Part shown: positions 23,102 to 36,198 of the stretch, piece after piece | How positions within the stretch are numbered: position 1 is the first letter of the stretch | How the letters are laid out: each line of letters opens with the position of its first letter | DNA from: Mastigias papua | Taxonomy: Eukaryota > Cnidaria > Scyphozoa > Rhizostomeae > Mastigiidae | Direction: 5' to 3' | Assembly (NCBI GenBank): GCA_964019165.1 | Contig: OZ025272.1 | Location: forward strand, 13,588,031-13,652,030 | DNA: 64,000 nucleotides | Notes under the pieces: model-generated | The model's input: only the letters and a program-made list of their open reading frames with translations | The model's database searches: none | What the model was told of the DNA's origin: nothing | Made by a program: the position numbers and the translations under genes

Positions 23102-26100
23102 TTATTTTGCAGTGTAATGATGAAGTAATTGAAGTTTCTGCTTGATATCTGGTGTTGCTGGCATATCCTTGTCATTCACCCAGAACTTCAAAATTGGCCC
23201 CCAAAGTTCTTCACTAGGCAGTATGTGTTTTACCTTGCCTTTTGTGTCCTTAGATTCTGAGTCAATTTTATCAGCAGTATTATGTATGGCAAAATGATTA
23301 TCTTTAGTGCTTAGTGATAAAATATTTGATGTCATGGGAAGGTTTGTATCATGTTCTATTACTTCCTCACCTTTTTCTACCATATCATGTGAAATACTGG
23401 TGCCTTCTGGAGACTTTGACTCTTTTGTGGGCATATATCTCACTCTCTTTCTTTTCATATGTAAATCCCCAGATGTTGGCTCTTGTGATTCCATATCTAA
23501 TGAGTGTTCATCATCATGGCTGTCTCTTGCCACTTTTGCTTTTATCTAAGATTGGCAAAGGGACACAAAATGTTAATAAAGTAGAGCTGTGTGAAATGAG
23601 CTTTTGTATGAGTGGCCTATATGGCCTATTTTACAAACAGAATACCATAATACACATTCTTTTCTAAAGAAATACTTTATAAGGAATCCAAGAATTCTAC
23701 AGAATTTGTACTACTAAACATAAAATACATGAAGAATTCTTCAATTCATAACTATTTTTATTACTGCAAACAATTGCAAATTAAGATGTAACATTAAATT
23801 CTCAAATTTGCATGGAATCCTTATAGCAAGTGTTCTATAGAAGGTTTTCACTAAAACATACAAGGCCTATAGTAAGCATTATGTCTTAATACCTAGCAGC
23901 TACAAAGTCCATAGTGCTAAAAGTGCAAGTGAAATTAAGCAACCATTAAGGACTTTTAGTGCTACAGTATGGCAAAAGAGGTCCAACAATAAGAAACTAT
24001 AATAACTACACTTTGAGCAAGGTTCTATACATAAAAAGTATGTAAATACAATCTAGGTACTTCCAGGTGTCAAATAGAAAGGGGGGTTGGAATACATGAT
24101 GAGTTGGATAAGTCCAAAAAAACCTGATAAATTGGGGGTTGGAATATACATGGAGTTGGAAAATGACCATAATCATAATAGAAGGAAGCCTGGACAAAAA
24201 GTTAGAACATGAAGTCACAGAATGAAACAATACTAAATAATACAAAATATGTGATCAGCATGATTTTCCTAATGATAAATTCATACTAACACACCAAACT
24301 ATCTCCTCCAATTTAACTTGTCTTGGATGGGAGCTAATTTGAAAATTAAAGGCAGGGGAAGTTGGCATAAAAATATAAAAATGTCAGAAATTTCTTGAAA
24401 ATAAATCAGCTGGGGTGGGGATGTCTATCAGGCACTGACGAGTATGGCAGAAGGACAAAAAATATAATACAAATCATTGATGCTCCTTAGATTTGACTAA
24501 TGGAGAGTTGCTATTATAACAACTTCACAATACCTCAATGGCAAATTCTTTCACAATGGCATTTTCAGGGCATTTCCTAGGACTTGATTCATCACTTGGC
24601 CTTAGGAATAAAAATACAACAAAAGTATTAATCACAATTAAGAATAAGCAGAATCAATTACATTCATACTGTTGTAATGAACAGAATTAACATACCATAA
24701 AATCTTAAATTAGCCTCCAACAAGAGTTTATTTACTTATAAATTCAATTTTTGGATAAGGGCTTTTTAAGTGAATGGCCTATTTCAAAGGGTGGATTATT
24801 CAAGGGGAGGGCTTCTCACACATTGAAATAAAAACTCATTTACAAACTTTAATCTATAATAAAAAAAGAACAGTATAAATATTAGCATCAGTCACCTCCT
24901 ATGATGGGAATCATTTCAATGGGACTTACTAAATTTTTCTAGTATGGAAGGTCTTTTTGGGGGAGGGGGGCTATTTTGAGGACAAAAACATAAGACTATC
25001 TAAATGATTAGAATTTAAAGCTGCATTGGCTAGATTTTGATAGAAGTGAAAGGCATTGGGATATGATAAAGTCATAAGAGATAATTTCTATGACTTAGAG
25101 AGAAGGAAAACATTGCCTGCAAATCACTAACTTCAGCAATGGTACTAAAGCAATGCAAATGAATCTGCACTGTAAATGTCATGTAAGCCTGTGGAGAGAG
25201 GCATTAAAGAGTGCAAGAAAGTCATTGAATATGAAGAGAATGAAACAATTTTAAAATTATACCTTGTAGGTGAAGTATGACCATCAATCTCTGAAAAAGA
25301 AAAGTACAAAACTTACACTGCCTGTTTAAGTAATTATTCTTCTCATCATTTCCTAGATTATTTCTCCTAGCTGAATAATTCTTAGTGATTGGCAATATTT
25401 CAAATTATACCTTATGAACATATAAACATTAAGATTTTTTGCAATGTTTGTTTCCAACAGTTTATATAATATCAATCTTTGATGACTAATTCACCAGAAC
25501 ATTAATCAAGAAAAAACATGGTCTATATAGAGTTTCTCATGCAAATCCCTAGGCATGCACGAGAGTACATGATCAAACTACAACTCAGTAGTCAAAGTAG
25601 GAAGAAACTATGGACAAAACTGACAACAAATTCCATCATAAATGTGGGACATCATTTGTAATTTTGATTATATACATAAGGTATATTTACTTAAAATTAA
25701 AACAATGATGCTCAGTCTCAGTGAAAAGATATAAAAAATATGTGGAGAGGAAAGCTTCAACATGCCTTCACTAGAGATACCTCTATCATCTACCAATGAG
25801 GATGACACCAAAACAAAAGGATGCTCTGTTGCTTCTGATTCAGAAGAAGCCTAAAAGAAGAAAAAACATCATCTTGATTCAAAGTAATAAGAAGTTGAAA
25901 GAGCAAAATTACTTTGCAAATAATTTTCTTTCAACATAAATAATTATCATTCAACACAAATCAATAAAGGAGAGCAGTAGTAGCCATTTTTCTATCTATC
26001 TCTTCAAGTCTATGTATCTATGTATATATGTATTACTTTAAATGACAACTTATTTAGTATTAAATAAAACAAAACTAAAAATAATTTATTTAGAAATTGT

Positions 26101-29100
26101 TCACTTTATCAATTGCAACTAAATTCTGGTATAGACTCTCTGTACAGCCTAAACATCATAGCTTCCATTAAACAAGTTTTGAGCTTTGGGATGATAAATA
26201 TTATCAAGGTACATGCAGGTGTATGGATACCACTTATACTTAAAGAAATGAAAATGTCAAAATTTTTCTAACATTTCTACCAACATATATGTTGACAGAC
26301 TTTGATTCATTTCCTAGAATATGTAAATGTAGGAGACCTGTTGCAAGGATTCTGCTTGGATTGTGCACTTGTTTTAAGTTCACTGCACATGTAAACCTCA
26401 TCAAGCAGAACTTATGATCTCAGAATAACTACTTATAATATAGTTACGTGTAATTTTCCCCTAAGCTGTGTATTTGGTAGTTAATGCAATTCTTCCAATG
26501 CAAACAAATTCAACATAACTTCATTTTATCTCCAAATGTTTGCCCAAACTTGCTTGCTGCCTAGAAACATTTGGAGTGATATCCCCATGCCTCCCACAAA
26601 CTATGCCTATGGGAGGATGTATGCAGAGCACCAAACAACATTTCAAACAGTCTCTTGATACAAAGGCAACTGGTTTACTTATATGCACTAAAGTTTTCAG
26701 CAACGAAATTGATTGAACAACATTGCTAAAACTTCTAAATGGATAGTGCCACAACTCTGTGAAATATTTCTCCCAGTTTGCAACAGAACACAGATTCCAA
26801 TTCTCTTGAAAATAATACTTTATATTTCTCAATCAAACCTTCTAAAAAGGTGCACAAAAGGTGGCAACTTCATAATGTACTAAAAAGCAATAAGAATGAG
26901 AAAATCACCTCAGTTGAATTCTTCAAAGGGGGGTCAATATTGTCACTTTTTATCATCATATCTCTACTACTACCATCTGAAACAACACCCGTTTCTTTGC
27001 TTTTGTTCTCATTGTCTTTAGTGTCACTAATTCTCTCTCCTTCAGATACTTCTCTCTCCACCTGCATCTCATGGCCAGGACCAGAGTTCTTATTTGCATC
27101 AGTCTCAAAGCTTGAATCTGAGCTTACTGCAGCACATTGAGACACATTTGTCTCCACCACTCTACATACACTTTCACTTACCAGAAACCCCTGAGATTGT
27201 TCAATATGGCACTGCTCGTATACCTCACTGTCTGATGTGGATTCAGAGGCAAATCTTAGTTCTATCCTTTCACTTGGTGGGTTCATAATTGTATCACTCA
27301 GATCTTCATTACTCACGAGAGTGCATTTACTATCTCCATGCAAATTTCTGTTAGCATTACCATCTGTATTCTCATCTGCTTCTCCTAAGGCATCTCCTAA
27401 ATAGTACTTGGAAGATTTCTGCATAACACCATCATTATGACTATCACCTTTATCACCTTCAATGCATGTTCCCTCTGATAACTCCTCCGAGAATTGTAAC
27501 CTGTTGTTGTTTGTAATACCATCATGTCTTTCATTGTTTTCACGTTCATCAAAAACTCTAATCCCATCAGACATCATCATACCATCATGCATAGACCCTA
27601 AACACAAATCATTATACAACTTTTGGTAATCCCAGGTTAAGTAATCCTGGGAGCTTAATAAAAGGGAATCCTATGAATATGCAGAGATTTTAATCTTCAA
27701 TGAAGTCCTATAAGCATTAGGATCATAAATTCTTCAAGTTTATATTCATTCTGGTGGTCAACTGATATACTGGAAATAGAACATCACTATATCAACAGAT
27801 TTGAAGAAGCAAAATAAAGGTTAGGATGTGTTTAACAAGTCATTTTCCATTTGCTACATCATCTTCACCCTGCCTATTCAATGTAAAAATGAGCTAAAAT
27901 TCAAATTAGACAAAAAACTCTTGAAATATACCCAATCCAAATCCCTCTGGCAAGACAATATCAGTCAATCATTAAAATAAATACAGAAGCTCTAGATATA
28001 GTCTAGACTGCAGAGTATAGCATTTCTTTATAAGATCTCAAGTGCACACCAGAGTTGGAAAGGTATTGGAACCATGGAACATAGTTTCCACAAAGTTTTG
28101 GCTAGTAATGTCTTCAGAAGGTTTTGCAGAAAAATATTGGACTGTTGAGACACTTCTGGTGTGCACAAGCAAATGGCTAGGTGTGGAAGTGTTAACTGGG
28201 TCTCAGGTGTACACTGCAAGCCTGGATTCACCTTGAAAGATTTTGTACTGAACCACAGGCACATCACGACAAATTGTATTTACTTATCATTAACATAGTA
28301 GCAACATAGGAACTTAAACAACTACATAGAGCTCTCAAGTAGCAATGGACAAGAGATTCATGCATATGAGTCATTTCTCACTCTCACACGCAAAAAAGAA
28401 AAAATCCTACACATTCTTAATAAATTGTTATATACTCAATGGCATAGCCACGGGGAGTATGGAAAAGTGATTCCCATTACTTTAGCCAAAAGATGATCCT
28501 CGGGAGTCAGAATTCCTATAAAATCAAATTGGGGGATTTCTCTTCAAAAATGTTCTCTTCATACTGCTTCATTTTATTGAATACTTGTCACAAAACCATC
28601 AGAGTTCTGTACAGCTAGCGGCAATGATGATATTTGGGAGTTGCACTCCACACCAAAGTAAAGGGCATGGCCCTAAGGTTTTGCTCTGGCCTATGCCCCA
28701 AAACTCTGTTTTATTCCTTTTCTCACAAATTCATTTACTCTCTCCAAGCTGCAATATGTACTTGAGGATGTTTCCTTGAATCTTCTGAATTCCACTTCCC
28801 TAGGCTTGCTTTAAGCCTCCACCTTCAAGGAGTGAGTGGCAATGTATTTTGAGCCAATCTGAACATGTTAGAAGTGCCAAAAAAGTTTAAAAAACCCAGG
28901 AATACATTCTCACTCATATTCAATTCTTAGATTTGAGAGCTCTCACTACACCACTCCTTTCACATTTTTCAACACTGAGCTACACTCATTTTTGAGTTTG
29001 TAGTATCATTTGAGACAGAGTGCCTCAAGGTTGCTAAACTCTGCAGTCTGGAATCTAGAAACATTGAAAACAAGTGAAAATGAAATGCTGTAAAACCTTT

Positions 29101-31532
29101 GAATCTCACTATGTCAGACAACTTCTTCCTATCTTCATCAGAAATAGCACTTATGGCTTCTAACACTTCAGGAACTTCCATGATGCATTCATTGTCCATA
29201 CTCCAGCCTTTCATCAACTGAGCTAGACCCCAGAAGTACTGTAACCTCTCTTTGATTGCTGGATCCACTGACAGCAATTCTAACCTCTCATTCACTTGAT
29301 GGACAGTTGGAATTTCACTTGTTTTCTCAAAGGAGTCTATCCACAGTACAATTGCACAGCTATTCTGACCACACAAAAATTCAAGAGTGAAATTTGCATG
29401 TATAATCTATACTTTTTGATGAGTAACCAAACCCACTGAAATGGGGCCAATAGTGGGAATTACCCTTGACTAAAAATTTTGGAGGGGCCCCCAAAAGCTA
29501 TGAAATGATTTGTCTGTGACAAAAACAGAATGAGGTATGATGATGCATATTAAATAAACAAATAAGCTGGTAAACAAGAAGAAAGCTTGAAAACAAGAAG
29601 TCCACCAAGATTAAAACTGTTTCTCACTCTCTTATTCTCAGGTTTATGGTCACACTGCTATTCCCAATGATTTTTCTAATCTAGAGCACAGTCAATCCAA
29701 GATCAGTGACAGGTTATGAGCCTTCAACACAGTAATTATTAGCATTATCACTATAATTCTAGGTAACATCAGCAGTCAACCAGCAATATGTGACTAATGG
29801 CTCCTACCAAGCAAGGACTCTATATGCATATCTCCAGTATATATAAGGTTCACAATTGACAAAACTGTCTTAATCTAAACTCATAATATATTAAATTGTT
29901 TGTGGTCTACAGTGGTTCTAGAAAAGGCACATTTACATTCCATTAAATGCAACTACAGACCTGTTCGTCTTCAATTGATGTGTAAAATATGTATTCATTG
30001 ATATCAATGAATGCCCCTTCTTCTAGTTGCATACGCAAACTTGTATTGGACCTTGGTGAGCAAATCACAATGCATCAATTTGTGAACAAAGTCATACACT
30101 TCCATGAAATAAGAAAAGGATCATGGCTTGCAAAAGGCCAAATTTAAATGCTGGCTACAATTGTTTTTGACTTTATAGAGCAATGAACAAAACAGTGTAC
30201 TTAGAATGAAGGTTCAATTCAATAAGATAAATCATTGTGAAACTTAACAACATGATCCAATATCGGACACAAATATCATATATTGCTATTTAGCATTTAC
30301 AGTTTTGCCCTCAGACACAAAATATCATAGCAGAACATCACTGCAGTAGCCTGTGTCTGACCTTTCAAATAACTGTAAAATATAAGAATAATTGCATGCT
30401 ATGAAGACATAAGACAGCATCAGATATTTTGGCAGAAAACCAGTGGGAATGTCAAAAAGAGTGGTGTGCAGGTGGATAAATAAAAACATCTACATTGATG
30501 CTGTGCATACATTAGCAACTATCTCTAAGGGGGTAATGCAATTTCTTATCTACCCTGAAGATCAAACACAAACAACTAAATGAAAATAAAAAACATTTAG
30601 AAAATACAAAAGCCATCAAAACACAACTTTCAAAGACAACATAAATGGGTGCTCATTTGCATTGTTCTGTGAAACATGCAAATGCTAAAGAAACCAGAGA
30701 CAGCACCATAAGAGGACTGGTGGCACATCCCCAGAGTTTTCTCCAGGAGCAATTTGTAATTCAAACATATTCAAGTAGAAATGGTTTGTGGAGGTGGGAG
30801 ATTTCTAAAAAGGTACAGTTCACTGCTATACCATAGCATTACCATTTTCATAGGTTTTTTCATCATTTAGGCACATATTTTAAAACACAATTTACTGAAG
30901 GGCATGGTCAAAACGGCATGATCTATCAGAATCCCCCTAAGTCTATGGTGGCTGGTACCATTCGGGAAAGAAACAATTAAGCTTTTCATAGTTATATGTT
31001 CATTGTTAAATGAAAGTTCTTTTCCCAGTAATAAAAGATTCTTAGCTTTGCCATGACATCCATACTAAAGCATTCATAAGACTTGGCAAGAACATTTGAG
31101 TTTGTGTCATACTGCAGCACTACACAGAAAGACAGACTATATAAATTGAACACTGAAGTACATACATTACTACAAGAAATCTATGCAAATTAATGTGAAA
31201 ATTTGAATTTAGCTGTATGTGCACTTATAGACTTTTACAGGTCTCAACAATCTAGTACTGATCTTTCCTAGCTGTTTGAGCAGCCCAGTACTACCTTCTT
31301 ATAAGCTACTTTCTTATACAAAAATGTGCAGTCATTTGCAAGTGCAAAAATCTAGGAAGGAATGATTAATGCCTTGGTATTTCCAAGTGCATTTGCAAAT
31401 TCCAAAATGACCATACCCCTCAAATTCTGCTATGCTTTTCTCTGAAAAGGTAGCAGCTATTTTGCACTCTCCATCAGTAAGAATTCCATGTGCACAGCAT
31501 TCATTTACAACATTGCTGCCACTGTCCCAAAT
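23102..31532 (-). CDS. Divergent shelterin subunit TPP1/ACD-like (OB fold)
   Basis: Eight minus-strand exons join in phase: 31532-31417, 30039-29961, 29364-29097, 27597-26909, 25850-25781, 25290-25263, 24600-24534 and 23545-23102 (TAA), about 586 residues; the 5' end was not found. The first three exons read like the OB fold of TPP1: HGILTDGECKIAATFSEKS (human has VSDGTHSVRCLVTREAL here), EGAFIDINEYIFYTSIED, CAIVLWIDSFEK, then a helix near PAIKERLQYFWGL. Next comes a long acidic, Ser/Asn-rich linker (exons 4-7), as in TPP1. The last exon has a basic KRKRVRY and ends with LPSEELWGPILKFWVNDKD, in the place of the human TIN2-binding motif (LPPQLMAWALHFLMDA). In TPP1 these parts recruit telomerase and bind POT1 and TIN2. 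Exon 3 uses a weak donor (GTTTTA). Orthology is inference; another OB-fold protein is possible. Confidence 0.55.
31025..31330 (+). repeat. Dispersed repeat family X, copy 2
   Basis: Homologous blocks to 20330-20605 and 50335-50700: TTCTTAGCTTTG at the start, GGCAAGAACATTTGAGTTTG, CTACAAGAAATCTATGCAAA and CTTCTTATAAGCTACTTTCT at the end. It lies just upstream (gene sense) of the first identified TPP1-like exon boundary, in an intron. Confidence 0.55.
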
Positions 31533-31803
31533 CTGATAAATGGCAAACATTCCAAGCATTCAATTGATAAGAAATATAAAATTTCCGAAATTGTGTGACA
31601 ATTAGGCAGGTATGGCCTATATAATAAACAAATGTCCTTTCTGGGTAGCAACATAATTTACTCTTTAAACGAAAAGGTCATTATTTACTTCGCCAAAACC
31701 GTTGCAAATATGAAATATCACCCATATGTAATGCATAAAAAAGTATCATCATATTGAAGGTGCCATATGAGACTCAGTACTAATATACAAGTCGATTTGT
31801 TAG

Positions 31804-32095
31804 AGCACCGTGTATCGCCGACTGCATTCTTTGTAATGCGCGGGAATATGTTCCCTGCGCCACTTTGCCTGCTTCCATCCGTATACGTGCCATTATTTAG
31901 TAAAAGCCCTATTCGCGGTACTTAAGCAGCTGCATCGGGTGAAATACTTCACGTTCCACAACTTTTAAATGCGCCACAATTTACCGAACAATGAATATGT
32001 TCAACATGCCAAATTCAAAGAATGCAGTCTGGCGCCAGAATAGGGCCTAAACCTATATGTAGGCCCTATTTCAAAGGCGATATATACACGGCACA
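31804..32095. repeat. Inverted-repeat element, MITE candidate
   Basis: CACCGTGTATCGCC plus ACTGCATTCTTTG on the left (31806-31833) are matched in reverse on the right by CAAAGAATGCAGT (32016-32028) and GGCGATATATACACGGCAC (about 32077-32095). The right arm carries an extra block with its own small hairpin (AGGGCCTA/TAGGCCCT). No coding frame and no target duplication identified. It sits in the expected 5' region of the TPP1-like gene. Confidence 0.5.
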
Positions 32096-33184
32096 AACTC
32101 CTTACAAATCAAATCATGCATAACTAAATGAATAACTGATACTGCATACTTTTAATACTCTACAAAGAACTGGTATCGCCAATCTATGAGAGGTACCCTC
32201 ACGTAAATAAATGTCTCTAAATGTGCAGCTGCAATCTACCTCCATAGCACTAAATACTCAGCCTCACTCCCATGTAAACTGCCCCTTATATGCCTGCACT
32301 CTAATAAACGCCGCCATCTAACAAACGCTTTACAAACAAATGAGAGCCTATGTTCAACAAGAAATAAAGACAACTTTGGATTGAACTATAAAATAATCTT
32401 CACATACTTTGAGTCATGAGACAAAACTTAGCTATGATACCCAAGCCTGCTATGGCCAAGGGACAGATTGCTCCTGGACTCGAATTTGAAAGCGGCCCGA
32501 AAAGTTGAAAATTGATTCTTTGGTGATTACAATAACGCAATAACTATGGAAATTTACAGTGACATCACGGGGCGACCATTTTATGTTGGGCTTCAGTGAA
32601 AATGGACGTATATCAGTTGTATCAGAAAAGTTACTTATGTATGATCGAAAATTTAACGATATCACCCCCCCCCCCCAATGGATTGTTTGAACTGAATATA
32701 TCTTGCTGTGGATCCAGAAAATTCTGACGGATTTCAGGGTAGCCAATCTATCCTGTCTTTATTGCGTACTGAGAAAGAAGAAAAGAAGAAACATGAGTTT
32801 GATCTGTAATTTTGAAAAACGCTTAAAAATTATAGAACAAAGGGTATCACGATAACTCAACGTCGAAGGATGAAGGCTACTGTGTGTTTCAAGAGAAGAA
32901 AACTGAAAAAGAAGAAAATGCTGTGAATAACTGACTTATATCTATGCTACTGAAAAATGGGCGTGACAAACAACATTACTTCTGAGCCGCGTCCTTTTCC
33001 TAACATGGTGGTTAGTTTGTGCGGTGGTTAGTTTTATTTCTGGATCCTCCCCCAATTGGATCTTTCAGCTAATCTAAAGTGTTCAACACAAGGAGCTTTC
33101 AATACTGATATTAATACAAGATGTGAGAGATTAATTTATGCAACCCTGAGTTTCATTATATACAATCATCAGGCATAACGGTTA

Positions 33185-34686
33185 TGTAAAACAACTGTTT
33201 TGGTTTAAACGTAAATGTTCAAAGGAAAGCACATAAATAATTCCAGTTATATAGCAACAGGATTGATAACAAAACAGGCTCACAATGACAACAACTTTCG
33301 ATTCAATATCCACTAAATAGCAGCACAAGCACGACTTTGATAACGACTGTACATAACTGCAACTACACCAATATGACATTGATACGATAACAACTAAGAA
33401 CACTCAAAACAAAGAGATGATGACAGCAACTGTGGAGATGAATGGTGCAATAACACAATATGCCGATGGCGAAACAACAAACGACGGAGCCAATAAAACA
33501 AAGGACCAACGATACTCAACAAGACGTGACCAATTGATAACACTAAGACTTGTACTCTAGCATCACTCCCTCCTTCAAAAACAAGCCTCCTGGCTTCAAT
33601 TGTTACAGAGAGTAGTGAAAAAAAACTAAATAATAAATGAAACAGACAATAGACAAGACGTGCTACAACCTAAAAACATTTAAAGCAATCAAATTATGTT
33701 ATGCCATAATTGTCACTAATTCTTGAAACATTGTCTGAGGCTTGGTGTAAGCGAGGATTTAAACACTCGGCATAAGTATACAAGTTCTGTTTTTGCTGAA
33801 TTTCCTCTGACGGTACGACCAACGATTCTCTGTTCTTATCTTCAATGTCTCCTCCCTCATCATTTTCGGCAACAACCCGAGTCTGTCGATTCGGTTCCGT
33901 TCGAAAGTTTATTTGTTTCTTGTCTAGTTCCGTGGTTATGTCCTTTAGCTTTTGTACAAGTTCACCGATATCCCGATTGATAGATTCAACCTCAATGGAC
34001 GCTACTGGAATAGATCTTTGTGGCGGGCAGGCGGGGATAGGTTCATAGGAGAGACATGACAGCAAGAATATCTCCTATCCCAGCAGTACTTGGCAACATG
34101 GCCGACCCTCAGGCAACAGTAGCATATGGGCCGGCCATCTTCACACCTATAGATGTTGGTACGATTCGCAAACGGATATTTGGTTCTCTCTTCAGCCATT
34201 CTAACTTTGTCAACCATGGCAGCGACAACTGATATGATAAGGTCTTTAACATCCTCCACTGACATCATCTTGTCTCTGAAGGTAGGAGTTCCTCACACGG
34301 GGCACCAATGTAAAATAACTGATTTGTTTTACAGGTAAATGTTCAAAGGAAAACACATAAATAATTCCAGTTATATAGCAACAGGATTGATAACAAAACA
34401 GGCTCACAATGACAACAACTTTCGATTCAATATCCACTAAATAGCAGCACAAGCACGACTTTGATAACGACTGTACATAACTGCAACTACACCAATATGA
34501 CATTGATACGATAACAACTAAGAACACTCAAAACAAAGAGATGATGACAGCAACTGTGGAGATGAATGGTGCAATAACACAATATGCCGATGGCGAAACA
34601 ACAAACGATGGAGCCAATAAAACAAAGGACCAACGATACTCAACAAGACGTGACTAATTGATAACACTAAAACTTGTACTCTAACA
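33185..34686 (-). mobile_element. Complete LTR retrotransposon lacking pol
   Basis: Two 378-bp LTRs (33185-33562 and 34309-34686), each TG...CA, differ at about ten positions by eye (about 97% identical). A 4-bp target duplication GTTA flanks the element (33181-33184 and 34687-34690). The sense strand is minus. Directly inside the right LTR lies a primer-binding site (TTGGTGCCCCGTGTGAGGA on the minus strand) complementary to a tRNA 3' end including CCA. Directly inside the left LTR is a polypurine tract (GAAGGAGGGAGTGA). The interior is only 746 bp and codes a gag-like zinc-knuckle fragment, with no protease, reverse transcriptase or integrase. The signals resemble Ty3/Gypsy elements; with pol absent it must have moved with proteins from another copy. 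Confidence 0.93.
33694..34268 (-). pseudogene. Gag-like fragment with CCHC zinc knuckle
   Basis: The only coding sequence in the LTR element. The first frame (34268-34002) has a short helical lead (MSVEDVKDLIISVVAAMVD) and a CX2CX4HX4C knuckle, CYCCLRVGHVAKYC, followed by DRRYSC. A second, overlapping frame (34065-33694) carries IEVESINRDIGELVQKLKD, probably a coiled coil, and an acidic tail. The two probably formed one gag frame, now offset by a frameshift. The capsid region is missing or too short to see. Confidence 0.75.
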
Positions 34687-34699
34687 GTTACGTTTGCAA

Positions 34700-35320
34700 T
34701 CGCTAAAGAAGTAGAGTACAGTAGTCGCCAACAACTCCCTCTCCAATAACCTCCCCTTTGCAGAAGGAAAAATCTATTAAGAAAAATTTATTATCCAATA
34801 CGTCCCCTCTCTATAAAAGCCCCCTCAAAAACGTGAAAAATGCCAAAAATGAGTTATGTGCATAATGAGCATGAACTTCGTGGTATTATATAATTAGCAC
34901 TTAACAAAAAAGGAACTAAAATCAGGCTCAATAACTTCTAACATTCTATATTGGTGTCTCTGTAACGTCTTGTTTTTGTTTATAGTGTCGGTATCTCTCA
35001 GTTACTTAATACGTACAATTATGATTATTGATAAAAAAGATGCTTTAGTTTTGGGATCAGTTAGTGTGAGTTAGAATATGAAGAACACTGTGTATTCTCT
35101 TGGCTCTACTCCTCGGGGAACCGTCATAAACTGAACAGATGAAGATGACAATGAATGTAATAGATGAAGATTCTTGAAATATACATACTATATCACAATA
35201 AATCATATCATATAATCATTGTTATTTAAGGTTGGTTTACAGAGGATAGTATTAATAAATACTAATTTAGATCAACCTGCACAAACACAAAACCATAAAT
35301 CTTAATAAAAACTAGTACCA
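34700..35320. other. Intergenic, no gene seen
   Basis: AT-rich sequence between the LTR element and a LINE tail. No convincing frame, splice pattern or repeat structure was recognised. Confidence 0.4.
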
Positions 35321-35332
35321 TGTCCTGTATTG

Positions 35333-35638
35333 TTAACGGAATATTCTGCAGGTGCAGTGTTCTCCGGTCCAATTTTTTATCTTATTTTTAAAACGTGCGA
35401 GTGTCGGTTCTTGTTTTACATTATCATCAAGGGTATTCCAGAGGAAACTGCCTCTGAAAGATAAAGATTCTACTCCAAAAGATGTTGTCTTTGCCTTTGG
35501 AAGTTTGCAAAGATTCTTTTTCCTTAGATCATAGGCCACATATTTCTTCTCATGAAATTCCCATACAATCGATGGATTCATATTATTCAGTGACATATAT
35601 ATTTCAGTCATCAATTTAAAAATCTGTTCATATTTCAA
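35333..35638 (-). mobile_element. LINE reverse-transcriptase C-terminal tail
   Basis: An uninterrupted 101-codon minus-strand frame. It contains KLMTEIYMSLNNMNPSIV, a leucine/lysine-rich middle, TTSFGVESLSFRGSFLWNTL, FKNKIKNW and a Cys-containing end (EHCTCRIF), then a stop. This is the standard C-terminal end of CR1/Jockey-like LINE ORF2. No catalytic domain is upstream, so it is a 5'-truncated copy. The intact frame suggests that it is younger than the tails at 1040 and 2230. Confidence 0.8.
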
Positions 35639-36198
35639 AAAATTATTAAGCCCCCTTTTTTAAAGTGCTTGAAAGCAGTAAGTCCCCTGGGGGCATAATA
35701 GAGAATTTGCGATATTCCTTACGGCTAGCAATCGATGCTACAATCGTTGGCAAAATTACTTGGAACACCACACACCTCTGAGATTAAAGGCAGGCTATTG
35801 GCACAATTAGTACTGATACTAAGCGAGCCGTTTAAGTGACTTAAAGCCCCCTCCCCCCTCCCCCCTAAAGCAATGTTGAATTCTGTAGATAAGATGTTGC
35901 TACGTGTGAAAACGATCAAATTCTACGAGACGCCAAGCGTATATCACAGTAACATAACATTGTACGGGGGAGGGGGGAAGCTAGGTATGGAAGTGTGCAG
36001 AATCTGTAATTCGTTCCAACAATTTTGGGAACGATTGTAGCCTCGGTGTTATCATCACCTCTACGAGATCAATAGCAAATGGTGCAAGTAGAACCGTCAC
36101 GATTGCACTTTTGCAACTGAAGAAAATTGTGCCACACACTTTCCACCCCCATATGGATTCGATGACCAGTTATTAGGAAAGCAGACTACCATAGCACA

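Noticed and set aside
32450..32746. Minus-strand frame as a possible N-terminal exon of the TPP1-like gene
   Set aside because: No suitable donor in phase and no TPP1-like sequence, so I left the 5' end open.
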